The notes under the pieces were generated by a model, which did no database searches, was not told the DNA's origin, and saw nothing but the letters and a program-made list of their open reading frames with translations. The position numbers were made by a program, and so were the translations under genes. A stretch of 12,365 nt of DNA from JAJVID01 sp035275345 (GTDB lineage: Bacteria; Acidobacteriota; Blastocatellia; RBC074). Of this stretch, positions 1 through 11,713 are shown piece by piece (position 1 is the stretch's first letter; the number at the start of each line of letters is the position of its first letter). Location: positions 1 through 12,365 of the forward strand of contig DATEMY010000672.1 of assembly GCA_035275345.1 (NCBI GenBank), in the 5' to 3' direction.

Positions 1-1
1 T

Positions 2-163
2 GATGGAAATAACCAGACCGTGAAGGTCGAGATTATCGGGGCGCTAACATCGGGCAGTCTACGGATGGCCGATTATGGTGTCAACGCGCCCGCGGTCACT
101 CGGCGAGCGACGCTCATTCTTACCTGTTTCCAACGGTCTCCCCGGCCGGCCTCTATTTCTTGA
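2..163 (+). CDS. Possible 3' end of an upstream gene (partial, unidentified)
   Basis: One frame is open from the left edge to a TGA at 161-163, giving 53 codons. The first half reads like real protein (QTVKVEIIGALTSG, then LRMADYGVNAP) and uses codons like those of the neighbouring genes. It vaguely recalls the C-terminal strands of YceI-type lipocalin-like proteins, which often carry a DYG...P segment, but this is a weak impression. The last 20 residues (from about TRRATLILTCFQ) look unlike a protein end, so the gene may be frameshifted, degraded or not real. No function is assigned. Confidence 0.3.
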   Translation, partial: DGNNQTVKVEIIGALTSGSLRMADYGVNAPAVTRRATLILTCFQRSPRPASIS

Positions 164-206
164 AAAACCCCCTGAGCCGTTGTTAAGATGTCATTCTGCG
201 CGCGGT

Positions 207-234
207 GGAACTTTGGGGCGCGGTCCTGACGTAA
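207..234 (+). promoter_or_regulatory. Candidate ECF/sigma-E-type promoter for htrA
   Basis: GGAACTT (207-213) exactly matches the -35 element recognised by sigma-E and many other ECF sigma factors. After a 16-bp spacer comes CGTAA (230-234), which resembles the CGTA/CGTC -10 of ECF promoters. Transcription would begin near 241, leaving about 75 nt of leader before the htrA ATG. Control of HtrA/DegP by envelope-stress ECF factors is established in other bacteria. Its use here is inferred, since the -10 half is short and weak. Confidence 0.4.
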
Positions 235-249
235 CCAGATTTGACGAAG

Positions 250-267
250 TAGCCTGCGCGCAGGCTA
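250..267. repeat. Perfect 18-bp palindrome in the htrA leader
   Basis: TAGCCTGCGCGCAGGCTA is a perfect 9+9 palindrome 50 bp before the htrA start. It lies just downstream of the candidate ECF promoter, so it would sit about 10 nt into the transcript. It could be an operator, a 5' stabilising hairpin, or a copy of an interspersed palindromic repeat. Nothing in the sequence decides between these. Confidence 0.7.
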
Positions 268-317
268 AAGTCGCATAGTTTTTGATTGAGAAAATTGAGA
301 AAGAGGAGTTAAGAGGT

Positions 318-1904
318 ATGGAAACTGGATTTGATCACATCATAAACGTAGGCCGGAGCCAACCGCGGCTGAACTGGACACTCTTAAGTCTGGTCGGCGT
401 TGGCGTTCTGATAGTTGGCGCGCTCTTCGGCTCCGCTGCCACGGCCAGAGGCTGGTTCAACGGCGGCGGCGAGAAAGTCCCGATTTACGTCTCTTCGGAC
501 TCGAAGGTCAATGAGCAGGTCACGATCAACGGCGGATTCTCCGCGATCGCCAAGGCGGTCACGCCCGCCGTCGTGAACATCAACGTATCTTCACGCAGAT
601 CGCAGCAACAGCAAATTCCCTTCATGTTCGATCCGTTCCGCGATTTCTTCGACCGCCAGAACCAGGACGAAGAAGGCTCGCCGCGAAGGCGAAGCGTCCC
701 ACGTCAACAGCAAGGCCCGGGGCGCCTTTTGCCCAGCGGCGTCGGATCGGGAGTGATCGTCAGCCCTGACGGATACATCCTGACCAATAACCACGTCGTG
801 GATGACGCCGATAAAGTCGAAGTCGAACTCAACGACAACCGTAAATTCACCGCCAAAGTCATAGGCAGGGACCAGCCCAGCGACGTCGCCGTAATCAAGA
901 TTGAAGCCACGGGATTGCCGACCGTGCCTTTCGGCGATTCTCAGCAAGTCGCAGTCGGCGATCTCGTTCTGGCGGTCGGCAACCCGCTCGGCATCGGCCA
1001 GACGGTGACCATGGGCATCATCAGCGCGAAAGGCCGTCAAACACCCGGGGGCGGCAACAACAGGACTTATGAGGACTTTCTGCAAACCGACGCCGCCATC
1101 AATCAGGGCAATTCGGGCGGCGCCCTCGTCAATCTGCGAGGCGAGTTGATCGGAATCCCGTCGCAAATCCTGTCTCGCAGCGGCGGCAACATCGGAATCG
1201 GATTCGCGATTCCGACAAAGATGGCCCGCAACGTGATGGATCAGCTGGTTCGCAGCGGCAAGGTTCGTCGTGGCAAGCTCGGCATCTGGGTCGCTCCCAT
1301 CAATCCTGACCTCGTAAAACAATTCGGCTACAAAGGCGTCCAGGGCGCTTTCGTTCAAGATGTCGAAAAGGGACTGCCCGCCGATCAGGCAGGCGTCAAG
1401 CCCGGCGACGTCATCACCGAATTCCAGGGACAGCGAGTCAATGATGACGCGCAATTGCGCAATACCACTTCGCAAACCCCTCCCGGCACCACGGTCAAAT
1501 TCAAAGTTTGGCGTGATGGCAGCGAGCGTGAGCTGAGCGTCAAACTCGCCGAGGCCGATTCGGAAGACGAGTCCATCAAGCAATCGAAGAGCGAGCCTGT
1601 AGTCTCATCGCTCGGCGTCCTCTCCGGCATTCGCGTCGAAAACATTACGCCGGAAATGGCTGAAGATCTCAAGCTGCCGCCCTCGACCCGCGGAGTCATT
1701 GTCGTTTATGTCGATCCTGACAGTAACGCCGCGGCGTCCGGATTACGGCGGGGCTACGTGATTGAATCAGTGGCCAGACAACCCGTAACCAACGTCAATG
1801 AATTCAACGCTGCGATCCAGAAGGCCGATAAGAAGGAAGTCATGCTGAGAATTCGCCGCCAGGATGGATCCAACTTCTTCATGGTGGTCAAGGCCGAGGA
1901 GTGA
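318..1904 (+). CDS. htrA: HtrA/Do-family periplasmic serine protease with two PDZ domains
   Basis: This is a DegP/DegQ/HtrA-type ATP-independent protease and chaperone acting on misfolded envelope proteins. The ATG at 318 is preferred over an in-frame TTG at 282, because AAGAGGAG (301-308) lies 9 nt upstream of it. The product is 528 residues, a normal Do-family length. An N-terminal hydrophobic segment (about residues 19-44) acts as a membrane anchor or uncleaved signal. A Q/R/P-rich linker precedes the trypsin-like domain. The catalytic triad is complete: H159 (TNNHVVDD), D189 (PSDVAVIK) and S266 (GNSGGAL). PDZ1 spans about 319-410 and PDZ2 about 428-525. The gene stands alone, converges on the SOD gene and ends 24 bp before a strong terminator. 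The family is certain; the degP/degQ subtype is not resolved. Confidence 0.96.
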   Translation: METGFDHIINVGRSQPRLNWTLLSLVGVGVLIVGALFGSAATARGWFNGGGEKVPIYVSSDSKVNEQVTINGGFSAIAKAVTPAVVNINVSSRRSQQQQIPFMFDPFRDFFDRQNQDEEGSPRRRSVPRQQQGPGRLLPSGVGSGVIVSPDGYILTNNHVVDDADKVEVELNDNRKFTAKVIGRDQPSDVAVIKIEATGLPTVPFGDSQQVAVGDLVLAVGNPLGIGQTVTMGIISAKGRQTPGGGNNRTYEDFLQTDAAINQGNSGGALVNLRGELIGIPSQILSRSGGNIGIGFAIPTKMARNVMDQLVRSGKVRRGKLGIWVAPINPDLVKQFGYKGVQGAFVQDVEKGLPADQAGVKPGDVITEFQGQRVNDDAQLRNTTSQTPPGTTVKFKVWRDGSERELSVKLAEADSEDESIKQSKSEPVVSSLGVLSGIRVENITPEMAEDLKLPPSTRGVIVVYVDPDSNAAASGLRRGYVIESVARQPVTNVNEFNAAIQKADKKEVMLRIRRQDGSNFFMVVKAEE

Positions 1905-1928
1905 ACGAAGCCAGATAACTTCTGAATC

Positions 1929-1970
1929 AAACAAGAGGGCCTGCCTTTCCGGCAGGCCCTCTTGTTTTGA
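1929..1970. terminator. Bidirectional intrinsic terminator between htrA and sod
   Basis: A perfect 17-bp inverted repeat (1929-1945 and 1951-1967) with a 5-nt TTTCC loop has a GC-rich core (GAGGGCCTGCC). It is flanked by A-rich sequence on the left and TTGTTTT on the right, so it has a U-tract in either orientation. It lies between the convergent stop codons of htrA (1904) and sod (1991) and should end both transcripts. Confidence 0.88.
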
Positions 1971-1990
1971 GCCGGGATGGAATACGGCGA

Positions 1991-2623
1991 CTAACCAATC
2001 ACAGCCGGACGCGCCGCGCCGCCTTTGGCCAATCGTTCGTCGCAGGCGGCCCAGTTGATATTCGAGAAGAAGGCTTCGATGTATTTCGGGCGATCCGCCG
2101 GCGCGTAATCGCGGATGAACGCGTGCTCCCACACATCCATGATCAGAATTGGATTGAAACCTGCGACATTGCCCGTCTCGTGCAGATTGATCCAGTGGTT
2201 CGATAACTGCCCGTTGACCGGGTCCTGATAACAGGCGGCCCACCCCACGCCACGCATCTTGCCGATGGTCACGAAAGTCTTCTTCCAGTTTTCATAACTG
2301 CCGAAGCTCGCTTCGGCGGCCTTGTAGAAAGCCGAACTCTTGTCGGGATCGCCGCTGCCGCCGCTCTTCATGTTCCCGAAATACCATTCATGCAGAACCA
2401 TGCCGTTGTATTCGAAGCCGAGCCTTCGGGTCAGCTCGGAATAGACCGGCATTTCTTTGGCCGTGACCTCACCCTTCATCATCTCCGCCAACTGCTCGTT
2501 GAGTACATTGGTGTTGGTCACGTAACCTTCGTAAAGCTTGAAGTGCATCGCCAGCGTCCCGTCCGAGATGCCGTTCAAGCCACTCAGGTTGAATGTTTGC
2601 GCTTTATAAACAACATTGCCCAT
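1991..2623 (-). CDS. sod: Fe/Mn-family superoxide dismutase
   Basis: This enzyme dismutates superoxide to oxygen and hydrogen peroxide, probably in the cytosol, as no signal peptide is visible. The start MGNVVYK at 2623 is preferred over one 28 codons upstream. AGGAGG lies 12 nt before it, and the upstream extension would be translated from a terminator hairpin. The product is 210 residues. The four expected metal ligands can be placed as H27 (AMHFK), H78 (MVLHEWYF), D163 and H167 (MDVWEHAF). Other family landmarks are GVGWAACY and the C-terminal FFSNINW. The LHEWYFGNM segment, where classical SodA/SodB have a different sequence around the second histidine, points to a variant Fe-Mn SOD subfamily. 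Metal preference cannot be read from the sequence. The gene converges on htrA and follows the TMEM14-like gene across a hairpin. Confidence 0.93.
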   Translation of the reverse strand: MGNVVYKAQTFNLSGLNGISDGTLAMHFKLYEGYVTNTNVLNEQLAEMMKGEVTAKEMPVYSELTRRLGFEYNGMVLHEWYFGNMKSGGSGDPDKSSAFYKAAEASFGSYENWKKTFVTIGKMRGVGWAACYQDPVNGQLSNHWINLHETGNVAGFNPILIMDVWEHAFIRDYAPADRPKYIEAFFSNINWAACDERLAKGGAARPAVIG

Positions 2624-2662
2624 AATCGTTAGTTGCCTCCTGAAATTTAAATCTGTGGGAGA

Positions 2663-2738
2663 CACAAAAGCTAAAAGGGTCAAAGATTGGCTTTGGAGAA
2701 ACCCCAAACCATCTTTGACCCCACTTTGTCTTTTGGCC
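2663..2738 (-). terminator. Hairpin between the TMEM14-like gene and sod; probable terminator on the minus strand
   Basis: A stem of GGGTCAAAGAT (2677-2687) with ATCTTTGACCC (2711-2721) extends inward through GG and TTTGG pairs separated by a one-base bulge. Outward it continues imperfectly to about 2663 and 2738. Read on the minus strand it is followed by CTTTTAGCTTTTG, a typical U-rich tail. It would therefore end the transcript of the gene starting at 3116, upstream of sod. The unusual length of the imperfect symmetry also fits an interspersed palindromic repeat. Confidence 0.6.
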
Positions 2739-2801
2739 CCGTTGTTCCTTTGTGTTGAATTTTTGATTCATCCGTAAACGCATCTGAAACCGATCTATTG
2801 C

Positions 2802-3116
2802 CTATTGCGCGCGATTCGTGAGCAATGCGACGATAACAATGACGCTCAGGATGATGACCATCCCACTAGGCATCATTTTGAACCCTCCCGATAGCGCCGC
2901 GCTCCCGAATCTGCCCAGCAGAAGCAGAGCGACGATCAGTGAAATCCACCATCCGGTAGAGTAAGAGCCTTTCATCATCGCCACCGCCGACACCACGAGC
3001 GCTATCCCTGAAATGCCGCCTGCGATCAATGACGCCGTACTGCTGGCCTTGAGGTAACCCATCAGGCCGCCCACGGCCACCAGAATCCCGTAAATCAACA
3101 CCAGCCATGCGATCAT
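2802..3116 (-). CDS. TMEM14-family small integral membrane protein
   Basis: This is a 104-residue protein with four hydrophobic segments: about 2-20 (AWLVLIYGILVAVGG), 30-50, 56-74 and 85-100. The pattern GGLMGYLKASSTASLIAG resembles the glycine/serine-rich signature of the TMEM14/UPF0136 family, whose bacterial role is unknown. The start MIAWLVL at 3116 is chosen because GCGAGG lies 8 nt upstream and the first helix begins at once. A longer in-frame extension to 3311 reads like untranslated DNA. It is transcribed in the same direction as sod, 178 bp upstream, with a hairpin between. I see no clear promoter. Confidence 0.8.
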   Translation of the reverse strand: MIAWLVLIYGILVAVGGLMGYLKASSTASLIAGGISGIALVVSAVAMMKGSYSTGWWISLIVALLLLGRFGSAALSGGFKMMPSGMVIILSVIVIVALLTNRAQ

Positions 3117-3186
3117 AAAATGAACCTCGCTTATTAGTGATTGTTGCTCCAAACTTCGAGCATCGGTAATTCGCGGGCAGATTACA

Positions 3187-3219
3187 TCACCCGCTACGCA
3201 TTGGCAAAAGCCCGGGTGA
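3187..3219 (-). other. Small hairpin in the leader region of the TMEM14-like gene
   Basis: TCACCCG (3187-3193) and CGGGTGA (3213-3219) form a 7-bp stem with a 19-nt loop, about 70 nt upstream of the start at 3116. It could belong to a structured 5' leader, but I could not match it to a known riboswitch. The rest of 3117-3320 shows no gene or clear site. Confidence 0.3.
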
Positions 3220-3321
3220 GACGAATCGAAAGATAGCTTCAGGCCCGTCCTGTCCCATTCCTGAAACTTAAAGAAGATCCTTAACAAAATATTGCTTTTA
3301 CCTACCGCCACTTACGAGTGA

Positions 3322-3369
3322 CCACAAGATATAGTTGAGAAATGCAATTGACAGCTCTGTATCTAGTGG
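3322..3369. promoter_or_regulatory. Two candidate NrdR boxes at the nrdJ promoter
   Basis: CCACAAGATATAGTTG (3322-3337) and GCTCTGTATCTAGTGG (3354-3369) each match about 11 of 16 positions of the NrdR-box consensus acaCwAtATaTwgtgt. The starts are 32 bp apart, matching the roughly three-turn spacing of tandem NrdR boxes. The first box and the reverse complement of the second also match each other at 11 of 16 positions (CCACnAGATAnAG). Box 1 lies upstream of the -35 and box 2 fills the -35/-10 spacer, an arrangement expected for repression. NrdR is the ATP/dATP-sensing repressor of RNR genes. No nrdR gene is in this window. Confidence 0.55.
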
Positions 3370-3377
3370 ACTATATT
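3348..3377 (+). promoter_or_regulatory. Sigma70-type promoter for nrdJ
   Basis: A consensus TTGACA -35 (3348-3353), an 18-bp spacer and a TATATT -10 (3372-3377) point toward nrdJ. The start site would be near 3384, leaving a leader of about 300 nt before the ATG at 3686. It is the best promoter match in the intergenic region and overlaps the two candidate NrdR boxes. Confidence 0.62.
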
Positions 3378-3383
3378 CCCGTC

Positions 3384-3685
3384 GCTCAAAGCTAAAAGGA
3401 CAGCAAATCCGCAGCGGCTCAACGCTTTTTGACTGTTTTGTCACTAGCGTTCCGAGTCTAGAACAGTACATGTGTCGCTATCACGGCCCTCCCCGACGCG
3501 GTGACTGCGCCCCCACCCTGACTTTTCCAGACTTTTGGTCGAGCCTCTGGCAGTTCTTTTCCAGGCATTAGGTTCATATGATCCCGTCGCCTTTTTGACT
3601 TATCAAAACCCGTAAAGTACGTCATTGAACAATGACACAGGAACAAGAACAAACAGATCGAGAGATCGTAATTAAGGAAGGCGCC
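3384..3685 (+). other. Long nrdJ leader with one hairpin
   Basis: About 300 nt separate the predicted start site from the chosen nrdJ start. The only clear structure is a hairpin at 3422-3450: ACGCT pairs with AGCGT, and inside it TGAC pairs with GTCA around a TGTTTT loop. I looked for a cobalamin-riboswitch B12 box, which could be expected before a B12-dependent enzyme, and did not find one. A short open frame here has no coding character. The leader may be partly translated if nrdJ begins at 3632 instead. Confidence 0.4.
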
Positions 3686-7567
<3,882 letters not shown>

Positions 7568-7656
7568 ACCGAATCAGCAATCTCGATCGTATGGTTAGCC
7601 GGATTTGGGAGAAGGAAGTAAGGTCTTCGCAGAGTAGGCCGCGCAAGAGTTATGCT

Positions 7657-7708
7657 CACCACAGCCCGGCTTGAGTGATCAGACGCTCTTGTCCGGGCTG
7701 TGGTGTTT
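7657..7708 (+). terminator. Hairpin after nrdJ, possible terminator
   Basis: CACCACAGCCCGG (7657-7669) and CCGGGCTGTGGTG (7693-7705) form a perfect 13-bp GC-rich stem with a 23-nt loop. Only a short TTT follows, so termination may be weak. It is the sole structure in the 166-bp gap between nrdJ and the Vsr-methyltransferase gene, and it could instead be a palindromic repeat. Confidence 0.5.
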
Positions 7709-7733
7709 GATAAGATCGTCCTGGTGAATAGCG

Positions 7734-9468
<1,735 letters not shown>

Positions 9469-9500
9469 ACTGAAATTCCTTGTCTCGAAATCTATATATA

Positions 9501-10424
9501 ATGGCTGAACCAAGAATTATCTCACTCATCGCCAGCGCCACGGAGATCGTTTGCGCGCTCGGATTCGAGTCGCAAATGGTGGGGCGTTCGCACGAATGCG
9601 ACTTCCCCGCTTCGGTCAAACGTCTGCCCGTCTGCACCAGCCCGAAATTTGAAGTCGAAGGATTGAGTTACGAGATTGACGAGCGCGTCAAAGCGATATT
9701 GCAGGAGGCGTTGAGCGTTTATCGCGTGGACGCGGATCTGCTCGAACGCCTGCAACCCACGCACATCATCACCCAGTCGCAATGCGAAGTCTGCGCCGTC
9801 AGCCTCAAGGATGTAGAGCAGGCCGTGTGCCAGTTCACCGGTTCGCAGCCCATCGTCGTCTCGCTCGAACCGAACGCGCTGGCCGACGTCTGGTCGGATA
9901 TCGGCCGCGTGGCCACGGCGCTGAACGCGTCCGCGCGTGGCGAAGAACTCGTCGCGGGATTGAGGCGACAAATGGACGAGATCGCGGCGAAAGCGCGGAC
10001 GGCGCCGGAGCGGCCGTCCGTGGCTTGCATCGAATGGATCGATCCGCTGATGGCCGCGGGCAACTGGATGCCGGAGCTGGTGGAGATGGCCGGCGGCGTG
10101 AACCTGTTCGGCGAGGTGGGCAAACATTCGCCGTGGATGAGTTGGGAGGAGATAGTCGCGGCGAATCCCGATGTGATTTTCGTCTCACCCTGCGGCTTCG
10201 ACATTGCGCGCACAATGGAGGAGACGCATTTGCTGGCCGGCAAATCCGAATGGCGAGAGTTGAAAGCTGTGAAAGACAACTGCGTCTTTGTCGCCGACGG
10301 CAATCAGTATTTCAATCGCCCGGGACCGCGCCTGGTTGAATCCTTGGAGATTCTGGCCGAGTCGCTCCATCCAGAACTGTTTCAATTCGGCCACGAAGAG
10401 GAAGGATGGATAAGAGTGGCGTAG
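9501..10424 (+). CDS. BtuF-like cobalamin-binding protein, no signal peptide
   Basis: This is a 307-residue member of the helical-backbone metal-receptor superfamily that contains BtuF and ferrichrome-binding proteins. It begins PRIISLIASATEIVCALGF and has the family segments VGRSHECDFP, ITQSQCEVCAV, SLEPNALADVW, GNWMPELVEMAGG and NPDVIFVSPCGFD. It spans the two-lobed fold but shows no signal peptide or lipobox, so it is predicted to be cytosolic unless the start is wrong. The ATG at 9501 lacks a ribosome site. A TTG at 9480 is the alternative and also lacks one, so translation may be leaderless or weak. No transporter permease or ATPase gene is adjacent. Its closeness to nrdJ, an AdoCbl enzyme, suggests a role in B12 handling, which is inference. 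Confidence 0.85.
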   Translation: MAEPRIISLIASATEIVCALGFESQMVGRSHECDFPASVKRLPVCTSPKFEVEGLSYEIDERVKAILQEALSVYRVDADLLERLQPTHIITQSQCEVCAVSLKDVEQAVCQFTGSQPIVVSLEPNALADVWSDIGRVATALNASARGEELVAGLRRQMDEIAAKARTAPERPSVACIEWIDPLMAAGNWMPELVEMAGGVNLFGEVGKHSPWMSWEEIVAANPDVIFVSPCGFDIARTMEETHLLAGKSEWRELKAVKDNCVFVADGNQYFNRPGPRLVESLEILAESLHPELFQFGHEEEGWIRVA

Positions 10425-10459
10425 CGTTTTTGGCTAAATGGCATTTAATAGCAGGGTAC

Positions 10460-10488
10460 TTGACGCTTATGTCGCGTTTAGCTATTTT
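10460..10488 (+). promoter_or_regulatory. Sigma70-type promoter of the riboswitch-htpX transcript
   Basis: TTGACG (10460-10465), a 17-bp spacer and TATTTT (10483-10488) lie 35 bp after the upstream stop codon. The start site would be near 10495, about 8 nt before the riboswitch aptamer begins. This position supports both calls. Confidence 0.62.
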
Positions 10489-10502
10489 CATTATTCAGTC
10501 CC

Positions 10503-10626
10503 GAAAGGGGAGTAGATCATCCTTCGCGCATAGCGAGGATCTGATAGAGTCGTCAGGACGATTGCCTGGGAGAGGCGATCCGGCTCGTCAGCAAGGCCGC
10601 TCAAGGCCGAAAGATCAAGACCTTTT
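10503..10626 (+). promoter_or_regulatory. yybP-ykoY (manganese) riboswitch aptamer
   Basis: The segment carries the family's sequence landmarks in order. GAAAGGGGAGTAG (10503-10515) forms the 5' side of P1 and loop L1. A stem follows (TCCTTCGC with GCGAGGA). Then come GAGTCGTCA, a further hairpin, CCGGCTC pairing back to GAGTC, a GGCC/GGCC stem, and ATCAAGACCTTTT closing P1 (AAAGG with CCTTT). The layout closely follows the Lactococcus yybP-ykoY RNA as I remember it. These RNAs bind Mn2+ between L1 and L3 and usually switch on Mn exporters or TerC-type genes. Here the downstream gene is htpX. Confidence 0.87.
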
Positions 10627-10667
10627 GCGGCGCCAGTGTGGCAGTCCGCAGAAGGTCTTTATTATTT
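10617..10667 (+). terminator. Riboswitch expression platform: intrinsic terminator before htpX
   Basis: AAGACCTTTTGCGG (10617-10630) pairs with CCGCAGAAGGTCTT (10646-10659) over 14 bp with one G-U. An inner GCCA/TGGC stem caps it, and TTTATTATTT follows. The 5' arm contains the CCTTT that closes aptamer P1, so the aptamer and terminator are mutually exclusive. Mn2+ binding should stabilise P1, block termination and allow htpX transcription (an ON switch). Confidence 0.87.
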
Positions 10668-10710
10668 GGCGCGCCAGATAAATTTGTCGCGTCCGAGAGG
10701 AGAAGGAACT

Positions 10711-11586
10711 ATGACTGGGAACCGATTGAAGACTTTGCTACTGCTTGCCGCGCTTACGGCGCTGGTTCTGTTCATCGGACAGGCCATCGGCGGGCGCGGA
10801 GGGTTGATGATCGCCATCGTGCTGGCTGGCGCGATGAACTTCATCAGCTATTGGTGGTCCGACAAAATTGTGCTGCGGATGTATCGCGCGCAGGAAGTTA
10901 CGGACGCTGAGGCGCCTGAGTTGTACGGCATTGTGCGCCATTTCGCCGAGCGCGCGAACATCCCGATGCCGCGCGTTTATATCATTCCGGAGGAGACGCC
11001 GAACGCGTTCGCCACGGGCCGCAATCCACAACATGCGGCAGTGGCGGCCACGGTCGGTTTGACGCGAATGCTCGACCGCCGCGAGTTGGCCGGCGTGATC
11101 GGGCACGAGCTTTCGCACGTCATGAACCGCGATACGTTGATAATGACTGTCGCAGCGGCGCTGGCCGGCGCTTTGGGCTATCTGGCGCAATTCGCGTTCT
11201 TTTTCGGCGGCAGATCCGATGATGACGAGGCGCCGAATCCCATCGTCGCAATAGCCGGGATGGTGATCGCCATGATCGCAGCGCCGCTGATCCAGATGGC
11301 CATTTCGCGTTCGCGCGAATATATGGCCGATGAATCCGGGGCGCGATTGACGGAAGATCCGCTCGCGCTCGCCAGCGCGCTGCGCAAAATCGATGGATGG
11401 AGCAAACAGATTCCGATCCATTCCGGCAACCCGGAGACCGCGCACATGTTCATCATCAACCCGTTTTCGGGCGGCGGCATCGCCACGCTCTTCAGCACGC
11501 ACCCCTCGACTGAGGAGCGCGTCGCTCGTCTGGAGGCGATGGCGAGAGGCTCAGCGCCTCAATCCGCGCGTCCCGTTTTGACCTAG
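10711..11586 (+). CDS. htpX: HtpX membrane zinc metalloprotease (M48 family)
   Basis: HtpX is an inner-membrane zinc protease that degrades damaged membrane proteins alongside FtsH. The product is 291 residues, typical of the family. The start MTGNRLKTLL at 10711 has AGGAG 8 nt upstream. Upstream in-frame codons lie within the riboswitch terminator. Hydrophobic segments lie at about 8-24, 31-47, 145-170 and 178-197. HELSH (H132, E133, H136) forms the zinc site and E203 in SREYMAD is the third ligand. FSTHPSTEERVARLEAM near the C-terminus is a family signature. The gene sits directly behind a Mn2+-type riboswitch with its own terminator, which is unusual for htpX. An inverted repeat and the DUF2227-type gene follow. 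Confidence 0.97.
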   Translation: MTGNRLKTLLLLAALTALVLFIGQAIGGRGGLMIAIVLAGAMNFISYWWSDKIVLRMYRAQEVTDAEAPELYGIVRHFAERANIPMPRVYIIPEETPNAFATGRNPQHAAVAATVGLTRMLDRRELAGVIGHELSHVMNRDTLIMTVAAALAGALGYLAQFAFFFGGRSDDDEAPNPIVAIAGMVIAMIAAPLIQMAISRSREYMADESGARLTEDPLALASALRKIDGWSKQIPIHSGNPETAHMFIINPFSGGGIATLFSTHPSTEERVARLEAMARGSAPQSARPVLT

Positions 11587-11613
11587 ATCGGACCGACAGA
11601 AATTGGCGTCACG

Positions 11614-11693
11614 ATCAACCACGGGGAGCGCGGGGAACACGGGGAAAGGCTATAGAGATAACCCCCGTGTTCCCCGCGCTCCCCGTGGTTGAT
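11614..11693. repeat. Composite inverted repeat, CACGGGG family
   Basis: A perfect 31-bp inverted repeat (11614-11644 and 11663-11693) surrounds an 18-nt centre. The left arm contains three 9-bp units: CACGGGGAG, CGCGGGGAA and CACGGGGAA (11620, 11629, 11638). It lies 27 bp after htpX and ends just before the ribosome-site candidate of the next gene (CAGGAG, 11695-11700). It could attenuate read-through, but it has no U-tract. Confidence 0.95.
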
Positions 11694-11713
11694 ACAGGAG
11701 TAATAACCCTCAT

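Noticed and set aside
591..1583. Long minus-strand open frame of 330 codons opposite htrA
   Set aside because: It mirrors the codon structure of the clearly real htrA gene, has no recognisable domain and no ribosome site.
2667..3399. Shared 12-mer AAAGCTAAAAGG at 2667-2678 and 3388-3399
   Set aside because: A repeat of this length is expected by chance in a 12-kb window, and the flanks do not match.
3335..3571. 78-codon open frame in the nrdJ leader
   Set aside because: Overlaps the promoter and operators, has no ribosome site, and its composition is unlike the neighbouring genes.
3384..3631. Cobalamin riboswitch upstream of nrdJ
   Set aside because: Expected from the B12 dependence of NrdJ, but no B12-box-like sequence or matching stem set was found on the plus strand.
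9497..9502. TATAAT overlapping the start codon of the BtuF-like gene
   Set aside because: A perfect -10 by sequence, but there is no -35 at a proper distance, and transcription from it would begin after the start codon.
10406..10681. 91-codon open frame between the cobalamin-binding protein gene and htpX
   Set aside because: It runs through the promoter, riboswitch and terminator. The base pairing explains the sequence, and the peptide has no protein character.
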